Source of the DNA: Syntrophaceae bacterium
GTDB lineage: Bacteria > Desulfobacterota > Syntrophorhabdia > Syntrophorhabdales > WCHB1-27
DNA: 8,638 nt
Reading direction: 5' to 3'
Assembly (NCBI GenBank): GCA_003165115.1
Contig: PLSJ01000447.1
Span: 1 to 8,638 of the forward strand
The position numbers were made by a program, and so were the translations under genes. The notes beneath the pieces are model-generated. The model did not search any database. It had not been told where the DNA came from and saw only the letters and a program-made list of their open reading frames with translations. Shown piece by piece: positions 1 to 5,286 of the stretch. The first letter of the stretch is position 1. Each line of letters opens with the position of its first letter.

Positions 1-320
1 TAGTCCAAATGCGTTTGCCCTGACCAGAACCCTCCCATCATCGGATATGCCAGCAACCCCGACTGGGGAGAAATGAAGGTAACGACGGTGCGATTAGCGC
101 TGAAAGCCGGTGTGCCGTTGAAGAGCCCGGTGCTGAATATCAGCAGGTTGTCCGGGTCGAATGCTTCGGTTTCGGCGGGGACCCTGTCCCAGTGTATCTT
201 AACGCTCGTGCCGAGACCTCCAAGATGAAGCTCGGTCATTTTCGGGTCGGTTTCTACCCTCTCGATGTTTCCTCTCGCTAAATCGATTTCTAGATTGTAC
301 CCGGTCTCCGCATATCTCAT
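1..320 (-). CDS. BamB-like aldehyde:ferredoxin oxidoreductase family protein, N-terminal part (cut by left window edge)
   Basis: The 106 visible residues begin MRYAETGYNLEIDL and carry the N-terminal pattern of tungsten-bis-pyranopterin aldehyde:ferredoxin oxidoreductases: a short first beta segment, a GGLG element (usually GGRG) near residues 38-41, WDRVP, DNLLIFSTGL...GTPA, then NRTVV..ISPQ and MMGGFW. These are the first pterin-binding segments; the FeS and substrate domains lie outside the window. The opening resembles BamB, the catalytic subunit of class II benzoyl-CoA reductase, more than archaeal AOR, but that rests on memory rather than alignment. The ATG is preceded by AGAGGGG at 327-333 with a 6-nt spacer, and a strong promoter lies upstream. 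No stop or frameshift is seen. Related family members reduce or oxidise aldehydes, carboxylates or aromatic acyl-CoAs with ferredoxin; the substrate here cannot be told. AOR family is confident, BamB-like is moderate. Confidence 0.85.
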   Translation of the reverse strand, partial: MRYAETGYNLEIDLARGNIERVETDPKMTELHLGGLGTSVKIHWDRVPAETEAFDPDNLLIFSTGLFNGTPAFSANRTVVTFISPQSGLLAYPMMGGFWSGQTHLD

Positions 321-403
321 ATCTAACCCCTCTGAGCCATCGCCGTAGCCCTTTGCCCCGGCTGCGTCGGTAGTTTGTGAATTATGTCTCAAACATGCTT
401 GTG

Positions 404-432
404 AATATATCAAATGCGTACTTGTGTGTCAA
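404..432 (-). promoter_or_regulatory. Near-consensus sigma70-type promoter for the AOR gene
   Basis: On the minus strand, TTGACA (432-427) and TATATT (409-404) are separated by exactly 17 bp. The expected transcription start is near 397, giving a leader of about 77 nt to the ATG at 320. The region upstream of the -35 box is AT-rich and holds a 20-bp-spaced direct repeat. The AOR gene therefore looks like its own transcription unit, not the last gene of the operon that ends at 593. Confidence 0.7.
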
Positions 433-439
433 GACAAAA

Positions 440-468
440 TATTACCATTGATCATTAACTATTACCAT
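440..468 (-). repeat. Direct repeat, two ATGGTAATA copies 20 bp apart, upstream of the AOR promoter
   Basis: The 9-mer ATGGTAATA (minus strand) occurs at 468-460 and again at 448-440. The two copies start exactly 20 bp apart, about two helical turns. Relative to the predicted start near 397 they lie at about -43 to -51 and -63 to -71, just upstream of the -35 box. This is where a tandem-binding activator would sit. The regulator is unknown, and local AT-richness makes chance a real alternative. Confidence 0.4.
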
Positions 469-592
469 AAACAACTAAATGTACTATAAGGCGGTTATGG
501 AGAGGCAGGGTCAGCGCAGGGACTGGCGATTCCGAGAGGTGAGCCGACCTCGGGGCAGAGGGTATTATAGTGAAACATATCACATCATACCG

Positions 593-1573
593 TTATTCAA
601 GGGTCACCGGATCACTTATGGTAACGATCTTTCTCTTTGACACGCCGGTGGTGGTCCAGCGCCCGTCGGGCGAGAAACGCACGGTCGGCATCTCGAGGCA
701 CCCGTCCGCGATGCATTTTCGTATCGCATCAACCTCGTTGAGCGTGCGGAGGACTTGCCTCTCCGTGAAGCTTTCGCCTTCCACCTTGTGCACATCGACG
801 TGCAGCCGGGACCGGCCGTCCCCCTTTTTCGAGACCGTGACCCTGTAATCGAGCAGACTGCTCAACCGGAACAGCGACTCATCCATATCGGACAGGGTTA
901 GGGTGCACCCACCCAGACGAACGGCGCCGTCCCACCTTCCCCTGACACGATCCATCCGCCGAAGACGACTGCCGCACGGGCAGGGCTGAGGGATGATGCG
1001 GGAAATGTCCCCGGTCCTGTAGCGTATAAGAGGCATGCCCCGTCTCGTAAGGGTCGTGAAGACCACCTCGCCCACAGCGCCGTCGGGACAAGCCTCGCCT
1101 GTCTCATGATCGACCACCTCAAAGTAGAGGTCGCCTTCCCTGAGATGGTAGCCATCCAACGCCTCACACTCGACGCCGCCACCGAGGCCCGTCTCGGTCA
1201 TGCCGTAGTGGGTGAATACCCGGCAGCCCCAGACCTCCTCCAGCGTCTTTGCGATCGCCCGCGGGACGTAGTCGGTACTCAGCAAAACGCTCTCTATGCT
1301 GCCTTTTCCGATCGCGGTGCCCGCGCGCGAGCGGGCCACGGCGAGGACCTGAGTGGGAATCCCGACGAGGCAATGGGCCCGATAAGAGGCGACCGCCAGA
1401 GCGGCGCTTTCGGCGTCCGCGACGGGGCCGTACGCAAGGGCATCGACATCCAGCCTCCGAAGACCCCGCGCCAGGAGGTCCCCCACGCTGTCGGGTCTCT
1501 CGCCGGGAAGGAGGACCGCTACTCTCTGGCCCGTTCGTACAAGGGTCGACATGCCGTGATGGAAGAAGTCCAC
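593..1573 (-). CDS. C-terminal fragment of the CoA ligase (AMP-binding and lid domains)
   Basis: This frame is family-like from the CAG codon at 1669 to the TAA at 593. The listed start is an internal GTG (VDFFHHGM) with no convincing ribosome binding site, so it probably marks only where a start codon happens to occur, not a true start. The fragment holds the HYGMTE and RYRTGD motifs and the C-terminal Lys region. The TSGSTG phosphate-binding loop lies upstream of the GTG, in the same open frame near 1640. Independent translation from 1573 would lack that loop. Confidence 0.55.
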   Translation of the reverse strand: MDFFHHGMSTLVRTGQRVAVLLPGERPDSVGDLLARGLRRLDVDALAYGPVADAESAALAVASYRAHCLVGIPTQVLAVARSRAGTAIGKGSIESVLLSTDYVPRAIAKTLEEVWGCRVFTHYGMTETGLGGGVECEALDGYHLREGDLYFEVVDHETGEACPDGAVGEVVFTTLTRRGMPLIRYRTGDISRIIPQPCPCGSRLRRMDRVRGRWDGAVRLGGCTLTLSDMDESLFRLSSLLDYRVTVSKKGDGRSRLHVDVHKVEGESFTERQVLRTLNEVDAIRKCIADGCLEMPTVRFSPDGRWTTTGVSKRKIVTISDPVTLE

Positions 1574-1575
1574 GG

Positions 1576-1947
1576 TCAGCTCCAGGTCATCTTGCGTGAA
1601 AAAGAGCCGCTTTGCCTCCCCCGTGCTCCCCGACGTGCGGAGGGTGACGATCCGGGCGACGTCGTCCTGTGGGGGACAGCCAAAAAACCGAAAGGGTCAC
1701 AGGTGAGGTCCGACGGGGTCGTGAAGGGAATCCGGGAGATACCGGAAAGAGCGGATAAGGGCGAAGCCGGGAGAGAGGCCAGGCGGCGGCGGTAGAAAGG
1801 GGCCTTGAGCCGGGCGTAGTCGATGGTCTCGTTGACCATCCGGAGTTGGTAATCGACGAGGGCTTTCGCGGAGAAGCTACCCGCCGGCCCTGGGCCGATA
1901 TGGGCCTTTCCTGCGATCCATGCTTCCAGTGGGGTGACGCGGATCAT
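1576..1947 (-). CDS. N-terminal fragment of the CoA ligase
   Basis: This frame starts at the ATG at 1947, which shares one base with the preceding TAA. It encodes about 92 family-like residues (MIRVTPLEAWIAGKA through FGFLAVP). The remaining 31 or so residues, to the stop at 1576, are Arg/Ser-rich and look like out-of-frame translation. If the frameshift is real and not bypassed, the product is a 123-residue fragment without the AMP-binding motifs and presumably inactive. Confidence 0.6.
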   Translation of the reverse strand: MIRVTPLEAWIAGKAHIGPGPAGSFSAKALVDYQLRMVNETIDYARLKAPFYRRRLASLPASPLSALSGISRIPFTTPSDLTCDPFGFLAVPHRTTSPGSSPSARRGARGRQSGSFSRKMTWS

Positions 1948-3365
1948 TACTGCCCCGGTCCGCTCCGCCTGCGGTAGAGGCCCCTTCCTTCCCTGCCGGT
2001 AAGGTTGTAGGCACAGAATGGGACCAGCATCCCGTCAGGAGAGACGACCGATATACAGCACCCTCTGAGCCGCTCTAAATCGAGGTTTTCCGCGTCCTGG
2101 AAGGCCATGGCGGATATAGTGAAACTCCCGGCGGCGATCTCGTTGAGAAAGAGGTCCAGATCCAGGGGGCCCTCACCTGGGATTGTGTTCGGGCCGCTTA
2201 CGTCGCAGCAAAGGTTCTCCGCCGGCAGAGGGGGGCGGAAGAAGCGTGGCGCCTCGGACGGCAGGCTCCAACGACGCGACACGGTCTCTACGGTCTTCCT
2301 GACTCCTCCCGCGCCGGGGTCCGCCGAACAGCAGCCATCCCCCTTCCCCGCTCCAATCGGTCTCAAGCGCCCTCCGGCGGAGTGCATGTAGGTGGCGTGG
2401 AAGGAGCAAAGGGCGTGTTCGCAGCCGGGAGGCGAAAAATCGGTCACCCTGACAAGGCCCCCCGTTTGTTCCTCGAGGCTTCTCATTAACTCGGGGAGGG
2501 TAAACCGGCCTTCGTCGCCACGCTGCTCCGGAAAGCGGCCGAAATAGCTGACGGGCTGGAAATGGATACCCCTGACCGTCGGGGCCAGTTGCAGGGCTTG
2601 CCGTACGATGGCCCCGACGGAGCCGGTGTTGACCGATTTCACGAGGGTGGGGACGAGGACGACGCCGAGACCCGCCTCCCCGCAATTCCTGACGGCCTGG
2701 AGCTTCAGATCCAGGAGCGCCCTACCCCTTAAGAGACGATAGATTTCATCTTCTACTCCGTCGAACTGAAGAAAGACCGATGAAAGACCGGCGGCCCGCA
2801 GCCATCTTCCATAGCCGATGTCCGTGGCGAGGCGAAGGCCGTTCGTGTTGACCTGGATGAAGGAATAGCCGATCCGTCGCGCTGCGTCGACGATGTCCGG
2901 AAGGTCGTCCCTCAGCGTGGGCTCGCCCCCCGACAGTTGGAGGTTGCACGGACCCGCCGCGGCCATGGCCCGTTCCAGCAGCCACGATATGCGCGCAAGC
3001 GGTGGGTCCTCTGTCTCCCCGCGCCCGGAATCGGCGAAACAAACGGCGCAATGCAGGTTGCACCGGTCTGTCACCTCGATCAGGACCGAACAGGGAAGCT
3101 GTTCGTGGGCGGCACAGAGGCCGCAGTCGAAGGGGCAGCCCGCATCGACAGCCCCATAACAAACCTCCGGACGGACAGGCTCCTTCGGTCTCCGCCATTC
3201 GGCCATGGGCGGCTCACCACGCCATATGACCGTCCTGAAGGGACCGTGGTCCCCGCATTCCTTGACCAGAAAGACCTCGTCACCCTGAAAGACCCTGGTC
3301 GCCCTGATCCTCTTCAGGCAGACTGGGCAGAGGCTTTCCGTTTCGTTTCGGTACGGCCGGTCCAT
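1947..3365 (-). CDS. trsS: TrsS-like radical SAM protein (Tes/MJ0619-type architecture)
   Basis: This is a 472-residue radical SAM enzyme. In order it shows an N-terminal CPVC pair (Cys13, 16) with KECGDHGPF and a W nearby; a Cys cluster CPFDCGLC (77, 81, 84) with H87 and C92; and the cluster-binding motif EVTDRCNLHCAVCF (Cys102, 106, 109). A GGEP SAM-binding element follows, then a Cys-rich C-terminal half with GCEHALC, GCCS and ENLCCD, ending in a conserved-looking SPDGMLVPFCAYN. The Cys-rich N-terminus before an EVTDRCN motif resembles the MJ0619 / tetraether-synthase (Tes) group. The gene order matches the family annotated as radical SAM (seleno)protein TrsS; this copy uses only Cys codons, with no in-frame TGA. 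The start ATG at 3365 lies 4 nt after the preceding stop with GGA 7 nt upstream; ATG at 3377 is a close alternative. The reaction is unknown. Confidence 0.8.
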   Translation of the reverse strand: MDRPYRNETESLCPVCLKRIRATRVFQGDEVFLVKECGDHGPFRTVIWRGEPPMAEWRRPKEPVRPEVCYGAVDAGCPFDCGLCAAHEQLPCSVLIEVTDRCNLHCAVCFADSGRGETEDPPLARISWLLERAMAAAGPCNLQLSGGEPTLRDDLPDIVDAARRIGYSFIQVNTNGLRLATDIGYGRWLRAAGLSSVFLQFDGVEDEIYRLLRGRALLDLKLQAVRNCGEAGLGVVLVPTLVKSVNTGSVGAIVRQALQLAPTVRGIHFQPVSYFGRFPEQRGDEGRFTLPELMRSLEEQTGGLVRVTDFSPPGCEHALCSFHATYMHSAGGRLRPIGAGKGDGCCSADPGAGGVRKTVETVSRRWSLPSEAPRFFRPPLPAENLCCDVSGPNTIPGEGPLDLDLFLNEIAAGSFTISAMAFQDAENLDLERLRGCCISVVSPDGMLVPFCAYNLTGREGRGLYRRRSGPGQ

Positions 3366-3369
3366 CACG

Positions 3370-3810
3370 TCATCCATTCTTGCCGATCGCGGGATCGAAC
3401 CCATAGCCCGAGAGGATATCCATGCACTTCCCGTAGGTATCGGACACAATGCGGCCGCATATGCTGCGGTCCGGGAATCTTTCCAGGATCTCGTCGCACC
3501 GCGTCCCCCCGTACTCGTTGGCCGCCGCCCTGAACCAGTCCGTCAGCTCACCCACCATCAGCAGATACCGGTCATCGGGCGCCTCGTTGTCTCCCCCCTT
3601 GCCCGCGTAAAGGGAGATGAGGCACGCCCCTCCCGACAGGGCCCCGCAGACCTCCCCGCTGCCGGGGATGCCGAAACAGAGGCCGTTCATCGACCTGACC
3701 AGATCGGCGTTGGTCTTGCCCTGGGCCTCCAGCGCGAGGATCAGGATGATCTGGCCGCAGCAGTACCCCTTGGCCTTCAGTCTTATCAGCCGGAAGATCG
3801 CGTCGTCCAT
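3370..3810 (-). CDS. C-GCAxxG-C-C family protein (DVU_1555-like)
   Basis: This is a 146-residue cytoplasmic protein of the C_GCAxxG_C_C family, a small redox-associated group of unknown biochemical role. It shows CCG at 17-19, C45, the signature CGALSGGAC at 55-63, and late Cys at 105, 118 and 129, with the usual spacing for putative FeS or metal binding. The spacing C55-GAL-GG-C63 fits the named motif, with L for the third motif position. The ATG at 3810 has AAGGAG at 3821-3826 with a 10-nt spacer. Its TGA overlaps the alternative start of the radical SAM gene (ATGGATGA), so the two are translationally coupled. In D. vulgaris a member of this family occupies the same place between the methyltransferase and the radical SAM gene, from memory. 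It is probably a partner or electron carrier for that module. Confidence 0.8.
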   Translation of the reverse strand: MDDAIFRLIRLKAKGYCCGQIILILALEAQGKTNADLVRSMNGLCFGIPGSGEVCGALSGGACLISLYAGKGGDNEAPDDRYLLMVGELTDWFRAAANEYGGTRCDEILERFPDRSICGRIVSDTYGKCMDILSGYGFDPAIGKNG

Positions 3811-3813
3811 GAT

Positions 3814-3915
3814 TTACCGTCTCCTTTGATTCTCTTCGGGTGAAAAGCGGCCCACGGCCTTAACGGCGACCAGGAGGAAGTAGCTGATTTCCGGGCGGTC
3901 CGCCCTGCTTCCAGG
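3814..3915 (-). other. In-frame continuation of the methyltransferase beyond an amber codon
   Basis: Directly after TAG 3918-3916 the methyltransferase frame stays open for 33 codons to TAA at 3814-3816. It includes EISYFLLVAVKA, a hydrophobic strand followed by a basic turn like the last beta strand of class I methyltransferases. Reading through would give a 259-residue protein. It would leave only 3 nt before the next ATG, in keeping with the 1-14 nt overlaps and 4-nt gap seen elsewhere in the operon, instead of an odd 105-nt gap. No separate start or ribosome binding site suggests an independent gene here; the AAGGAG inside it serves the next gene. Confidence 0.65.
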
Positions 3916-4593
3916 CTACCCCTGTCCGCACCCCCACAGATCCGTGGGGCGCACACCCCCAAGGATCATGCGGGCCACGAATTCTTTAAGAAGCCTTCCG
4001 TGCTCTTCCCACAGAAGGAGCGAAAACCCGAGCCTTGTCAAAAGGCCGAGAAGGTCCTCCTTCGCGAGAAGTCCTTTCGCCGGGAGCCCCTGCGGCTTCG
4101 CTTCCGGCTGCCCGTTCTCTGGCGAGCCCCGGCCAAAAATGTCGCTCACTATCAGAAATCCCCCTTCACGCAATACGCGTGCAAATTCTTCGAGTGCCGC
4201 TGTCCTCTCCCCGAACAGTAGAGAAAGGACGCACTCGCAAAAGAGGGCGTCGAAGGAACCCTTTTTGAAGGGGAGAATTTCCGCCCGGCCCCGGACGAGC
4301 GGCCCCGATGCAAGCCGGGGAACGGCTTCCCCGAGGAGCGTCTCCGAATGGTCGAGTCCCACCGGCCGGAAGAGACCCTTCCGTTCCAGGTATTCCAGGG
4401 TCCCCCCCGCGCCGCAACCGATATCGGCGACACGGGAACCCTGGGGAAGGCCGCAAATGTCGAGCGCCCTCCCGGTAAGGACGGGTCCTCCAGGTCTTAT
4501 GCACGGCCCCGAGATCTGACGGATCTCCGGCCGGTCGAAAGAACAATCGGTCGTCGTGCCGGTCGGCCCGACAGGGCGGCTACTTGTCCTCAA
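3916..4593 (-). CDS. SAM-dependent methyltransferase, DVU_1556/TrsM-like, ending at an in-frame TAG
   Basis: This is a class I Rossmann methyltransferase. SAM motif I is VADIGCGAGG (residues 55-64), the acidic ribose-binding residue is D81 in VGLDHSE, and there is an ILPFKKGSFDALFCE motif (106-120) and a post-motif LREGGFLIVSD. The RPGGxxLTxRAL entry segment (33-43) is typical of the DVU_1556 group. Translation appears to start at TTG 4593, the only candidate before the conserved region. It has GGAG 7 nt upstream and overlaps the preceding gene by 14 nt. The frame stops at TAG (3916-3918) after LWGCGQG, at 225 residues. The same frame then continues for 33 sensible codons to TAA, so the protein is either truncated near its C-terminus or the amber codon is read through. 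Substrate unknown; it may act with the radical SAM protein. Confidence 0.75.
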   Translation of the reverse strand: MRTSSRPVGPTGTTTDCSFDRPEIRQISGPCIRPGGPVLTGRALDICGLPQGSRVADIGCGAGGTLEYLERKGLFRPVGLDHSETLLGEAVPRLASGPLVRGRAEILPFKKGSFDALFCECVLSLLFGERTAALEEFARVLREGGFLIVSDIFGRGSPENGQPEAKPQGLPAKGLLAKEDLLGLLTRLGFSLLLWEEHGRLLKEFVARMILGGVRPTDLWGCGQG

Positions 4594-4792
4594 GGATCTG
4601 CTCCGCCTCGGCCATCTTTCCTGTCGCCAGCTCTTCCGCTATCAGTATCATGCCGCACCGGGGGCACGCGGGAAGATGGAGGGCGAAGATGGTCCTGGAA
4701 TACTGGAGCCTGATCGTTTGAACTTCCAGGGGCACTTTGCACAAATTGCAGATCCATCCGGTCTCGCCGCCGGACGTCGTTTCTTCAGTCAT
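4580..4792 (-). CDS. Small four-Cys zinc-ribbon/redox protein (DVU_1557-like)
   Basis: This is a 70-residue protein with two CxxC pairs, CNLC (Cys15, 18) and CPRC (Cys43, 46). They are separated by a 24-residue Y/F/L-containing segment and followed by EELATGKMAEAEQILEDK. The layout is that of a zinc ribbon or rubredoxin-like metal site. The ending and position match the DVU_1557 family redox protein that accompanies TrsS-type clusters, from memory. The ATG at 4792 overlaps the upstream gene's stop by 8 nt (ATGACTGA) and has a G-rich GAGGGG stretch upstream. Its TAG overlaps the methyltransferase TTG start. It may be a redox or metal donor for the radical SAM system; a direct redox function is not shown by the sequence. 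Confidence 0.8.
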   Translation of the reverse strand: MTEETTSGGETGWICNLCKVPLEVQTIRLQYSRTIFALHLPACPRCGMILIAEELATGKMAEAEQILEDK

Positions 4793-5063
4793 GTCCCACG
4801 CCCCTCTTCATCTCCATCCTGTGGGAATAGGCGCTATGGACCTGGTATTCTTCACCGGCCGCGTTGTATTCCACCCAGAAGGTGACCCTTCCCGGCCTCA
4901 GAGACGCGAGAGACCGGCCGATGGAAGGGTCGATAAACTTCTCCCCCGTGGTCTCGGCATGGTGGATTACCTTTTGCACGTCCTCTTTCAGTATCCCCCG
5001 GTCCTCCATAAGGCGCCCGACTTCCTCGGGGATACGCAGACGTATCTGCTCATGCGCATTCAT
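4785..5063 (-). CDS. Conserved-looking small protein of unknown function, first gene of the TrsS-type operon
   Basis: This is a 92-residue soluble protein with no Cys, no signal peptide and no membrane segment. The N-terminal half (IRIPEEVGRLM-like, then LKEDVQKVIHHAETTGEKF) looks helical, with His35-His36 and a TTGEKF turn. The C-terminal half (RVTFWVEYNAAGEEYQVHSAYSHRMEM) looks like beta strands with two further His. I do not recognise a named family with confidence. The ATG at 5063 has GAGGGAC just upstream, and a promoter candidate lies at 5142-5171, so it probably heads the operon. Its TGA overlaps the next ATG by 8 nt, which ties it to the four-Cys protein and the radical SAM module. 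A metal-binding or carrier-partner role is only a guess. Confidence 0.7.
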   Translation of the reverse strand: MNAHEQIRLRIPEEVGRLMEDRGILKEDVQKVIHHAETTGEKFIDPSIGRSLASLRPGRVTFWVEYNAAGEEYQVHSAYSHRMEMKRGVGHD

Positions 5064-5076
5064 CTGTCCCTCGGCC

Positions 5077-5099
5077 CTGCCGCGGATATCTCTCGGCAG
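5077..5099 (-). other. Hairpin in the leader of the TrsS-type operon
   Basis: CTGCCG (5077-5082) and CGGCAG (5094-5099) form a 6-bp GC-rich stem with an 11-nt loop. It lies about 6 nt upstream of the GAGGGAC ribosome binding site of the 92-residue gene, inside the predicted leader of roughly 70 nt. No T-run follows, so it is not an intrinsic terminator. It could affect translation or RNA stability, or be chance. Confidence 0.3.
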
Positions 5100-5141
5100 T
5101 CGTTTCTTGAGATGATACCTGTTTTGGTAACAATTTGAAAG

Positions 5142-5171
5142 TAATTACACCTTTTGAGGAGATATTGTCAA
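5142..5171 (-). promoter_or_regulatory. Candidate sigma70-type promoter for the TrsS-type operon
   Basis: On the minus strand a perfect TTGACA (5171-5166) is followed after 18 bp by TAATTA (5147-5142), a partial -10 match, in a locally AT-rich patch. The start would be near 5135, with a leader of about 72 nt before the ATG at 5063. It lies in the 223-bp gap after fmdE and is the best promoter candidate for the six-gene operon. The weak -10 box lowers confidence. Confidence 0.45.
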
Positions 5172-5173
5172 GA

Positions 5174-5256
5174 GGCGGCATCCCAACTCTCGGGAGCGAC
5201 CGCCCTTAGTGGCTGATGGGCTGGAGATGGACCGCCTCACGACGGGAAAACGGTCC
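5174..5256 (-). repeat. Two adjacent imperfect inverted repeats between fmdE and the TrsS-type operon
   Basis: The first (5174-5204) pairs GGCGG with CCGCC, with an inner TCCC/GGGA stem, and abuts the -35 box at 5166-5171. The second (5229-5256) pairs GGACCG with CGGTCC around a 16-nt loop. Neither has a following T-run, so neither is a standard terminator. The first could be an operator or could fold in fmdE read-through RNA. No convincing gene lies in this gap: the frame that crosses it overlaps fmdE and has no recognisable content. Confidence 0.3.
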
Positions 5257-5286
5257 GGCGCGAAACGGATGATGGAACCCGACGTA

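Larger units (their letters stand above)
593..1947 (-). pseudogene. DVU_1553-like AMP-dependent CoA ligase (PaaK-like), split by a -1 frame change
   Basis: Two minus-strand reading frames together make one adenylate-forming ligase of the phenylacetate-CoA ligase type. The N-terminal frame reads sensibly to ...DPFGFLAVP, then becomes low-complexity. The other frame takes over exactly there with QDDVARIVTLRTSGSTG. The switch falls in five C residues (complement of 1671-1675). One extra C gives ...AVPPQDDVAR... and a 451-residue protein, a normal length for the family. All expected elements are present across both halves: the P-loop-like TSGSTG, HYGMTE, RYRTGDIS, a CPCG pair, and a C-terminal GVSKRK supplying the likely catalytic Lys. 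The start ATG overlaps the upstream radical SAM stop (TAATG), implying coupled translation. The substrate acid is unknown. The lesion may be a true mutation, a homopolymer sequencing error, or -1 slippage from CCC-CAC to CCC-CCA. Confidence 0.8.

Noticed and set aside
532..553. Terminator hairpin after the CoA ligase
   Set aside because: CCGAGGT and ACCTCTCGG can pair with a 2-nt bulge, but no T-run follows and the stem is short, so I did not list it as a feature.
564..569. Second AOR promoter based on TATAAT at 569-564
   Set aside because: The -10 box is perfect but there is no acceptable -35 at 16-18 bp, and the leader would be about 240 nt. The promoter at 404-432 is far better.
1106..1795. 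229-residue plus-strand open frame over the CoA ligase
   Set aside because: It is antisense to a gene with clear adenylate-forming motifs; the composition is that of GC-rich shadow translation.
3370..3449. 28-residue N-terminal extension of the radical SAM protein from TTG 3449
   Set aside because: It would overlap the C-GCAxxG gene by 80 bases with a TTG start and no ribosome binding site. ATG at 3365 or 3377 fits the operon junction.
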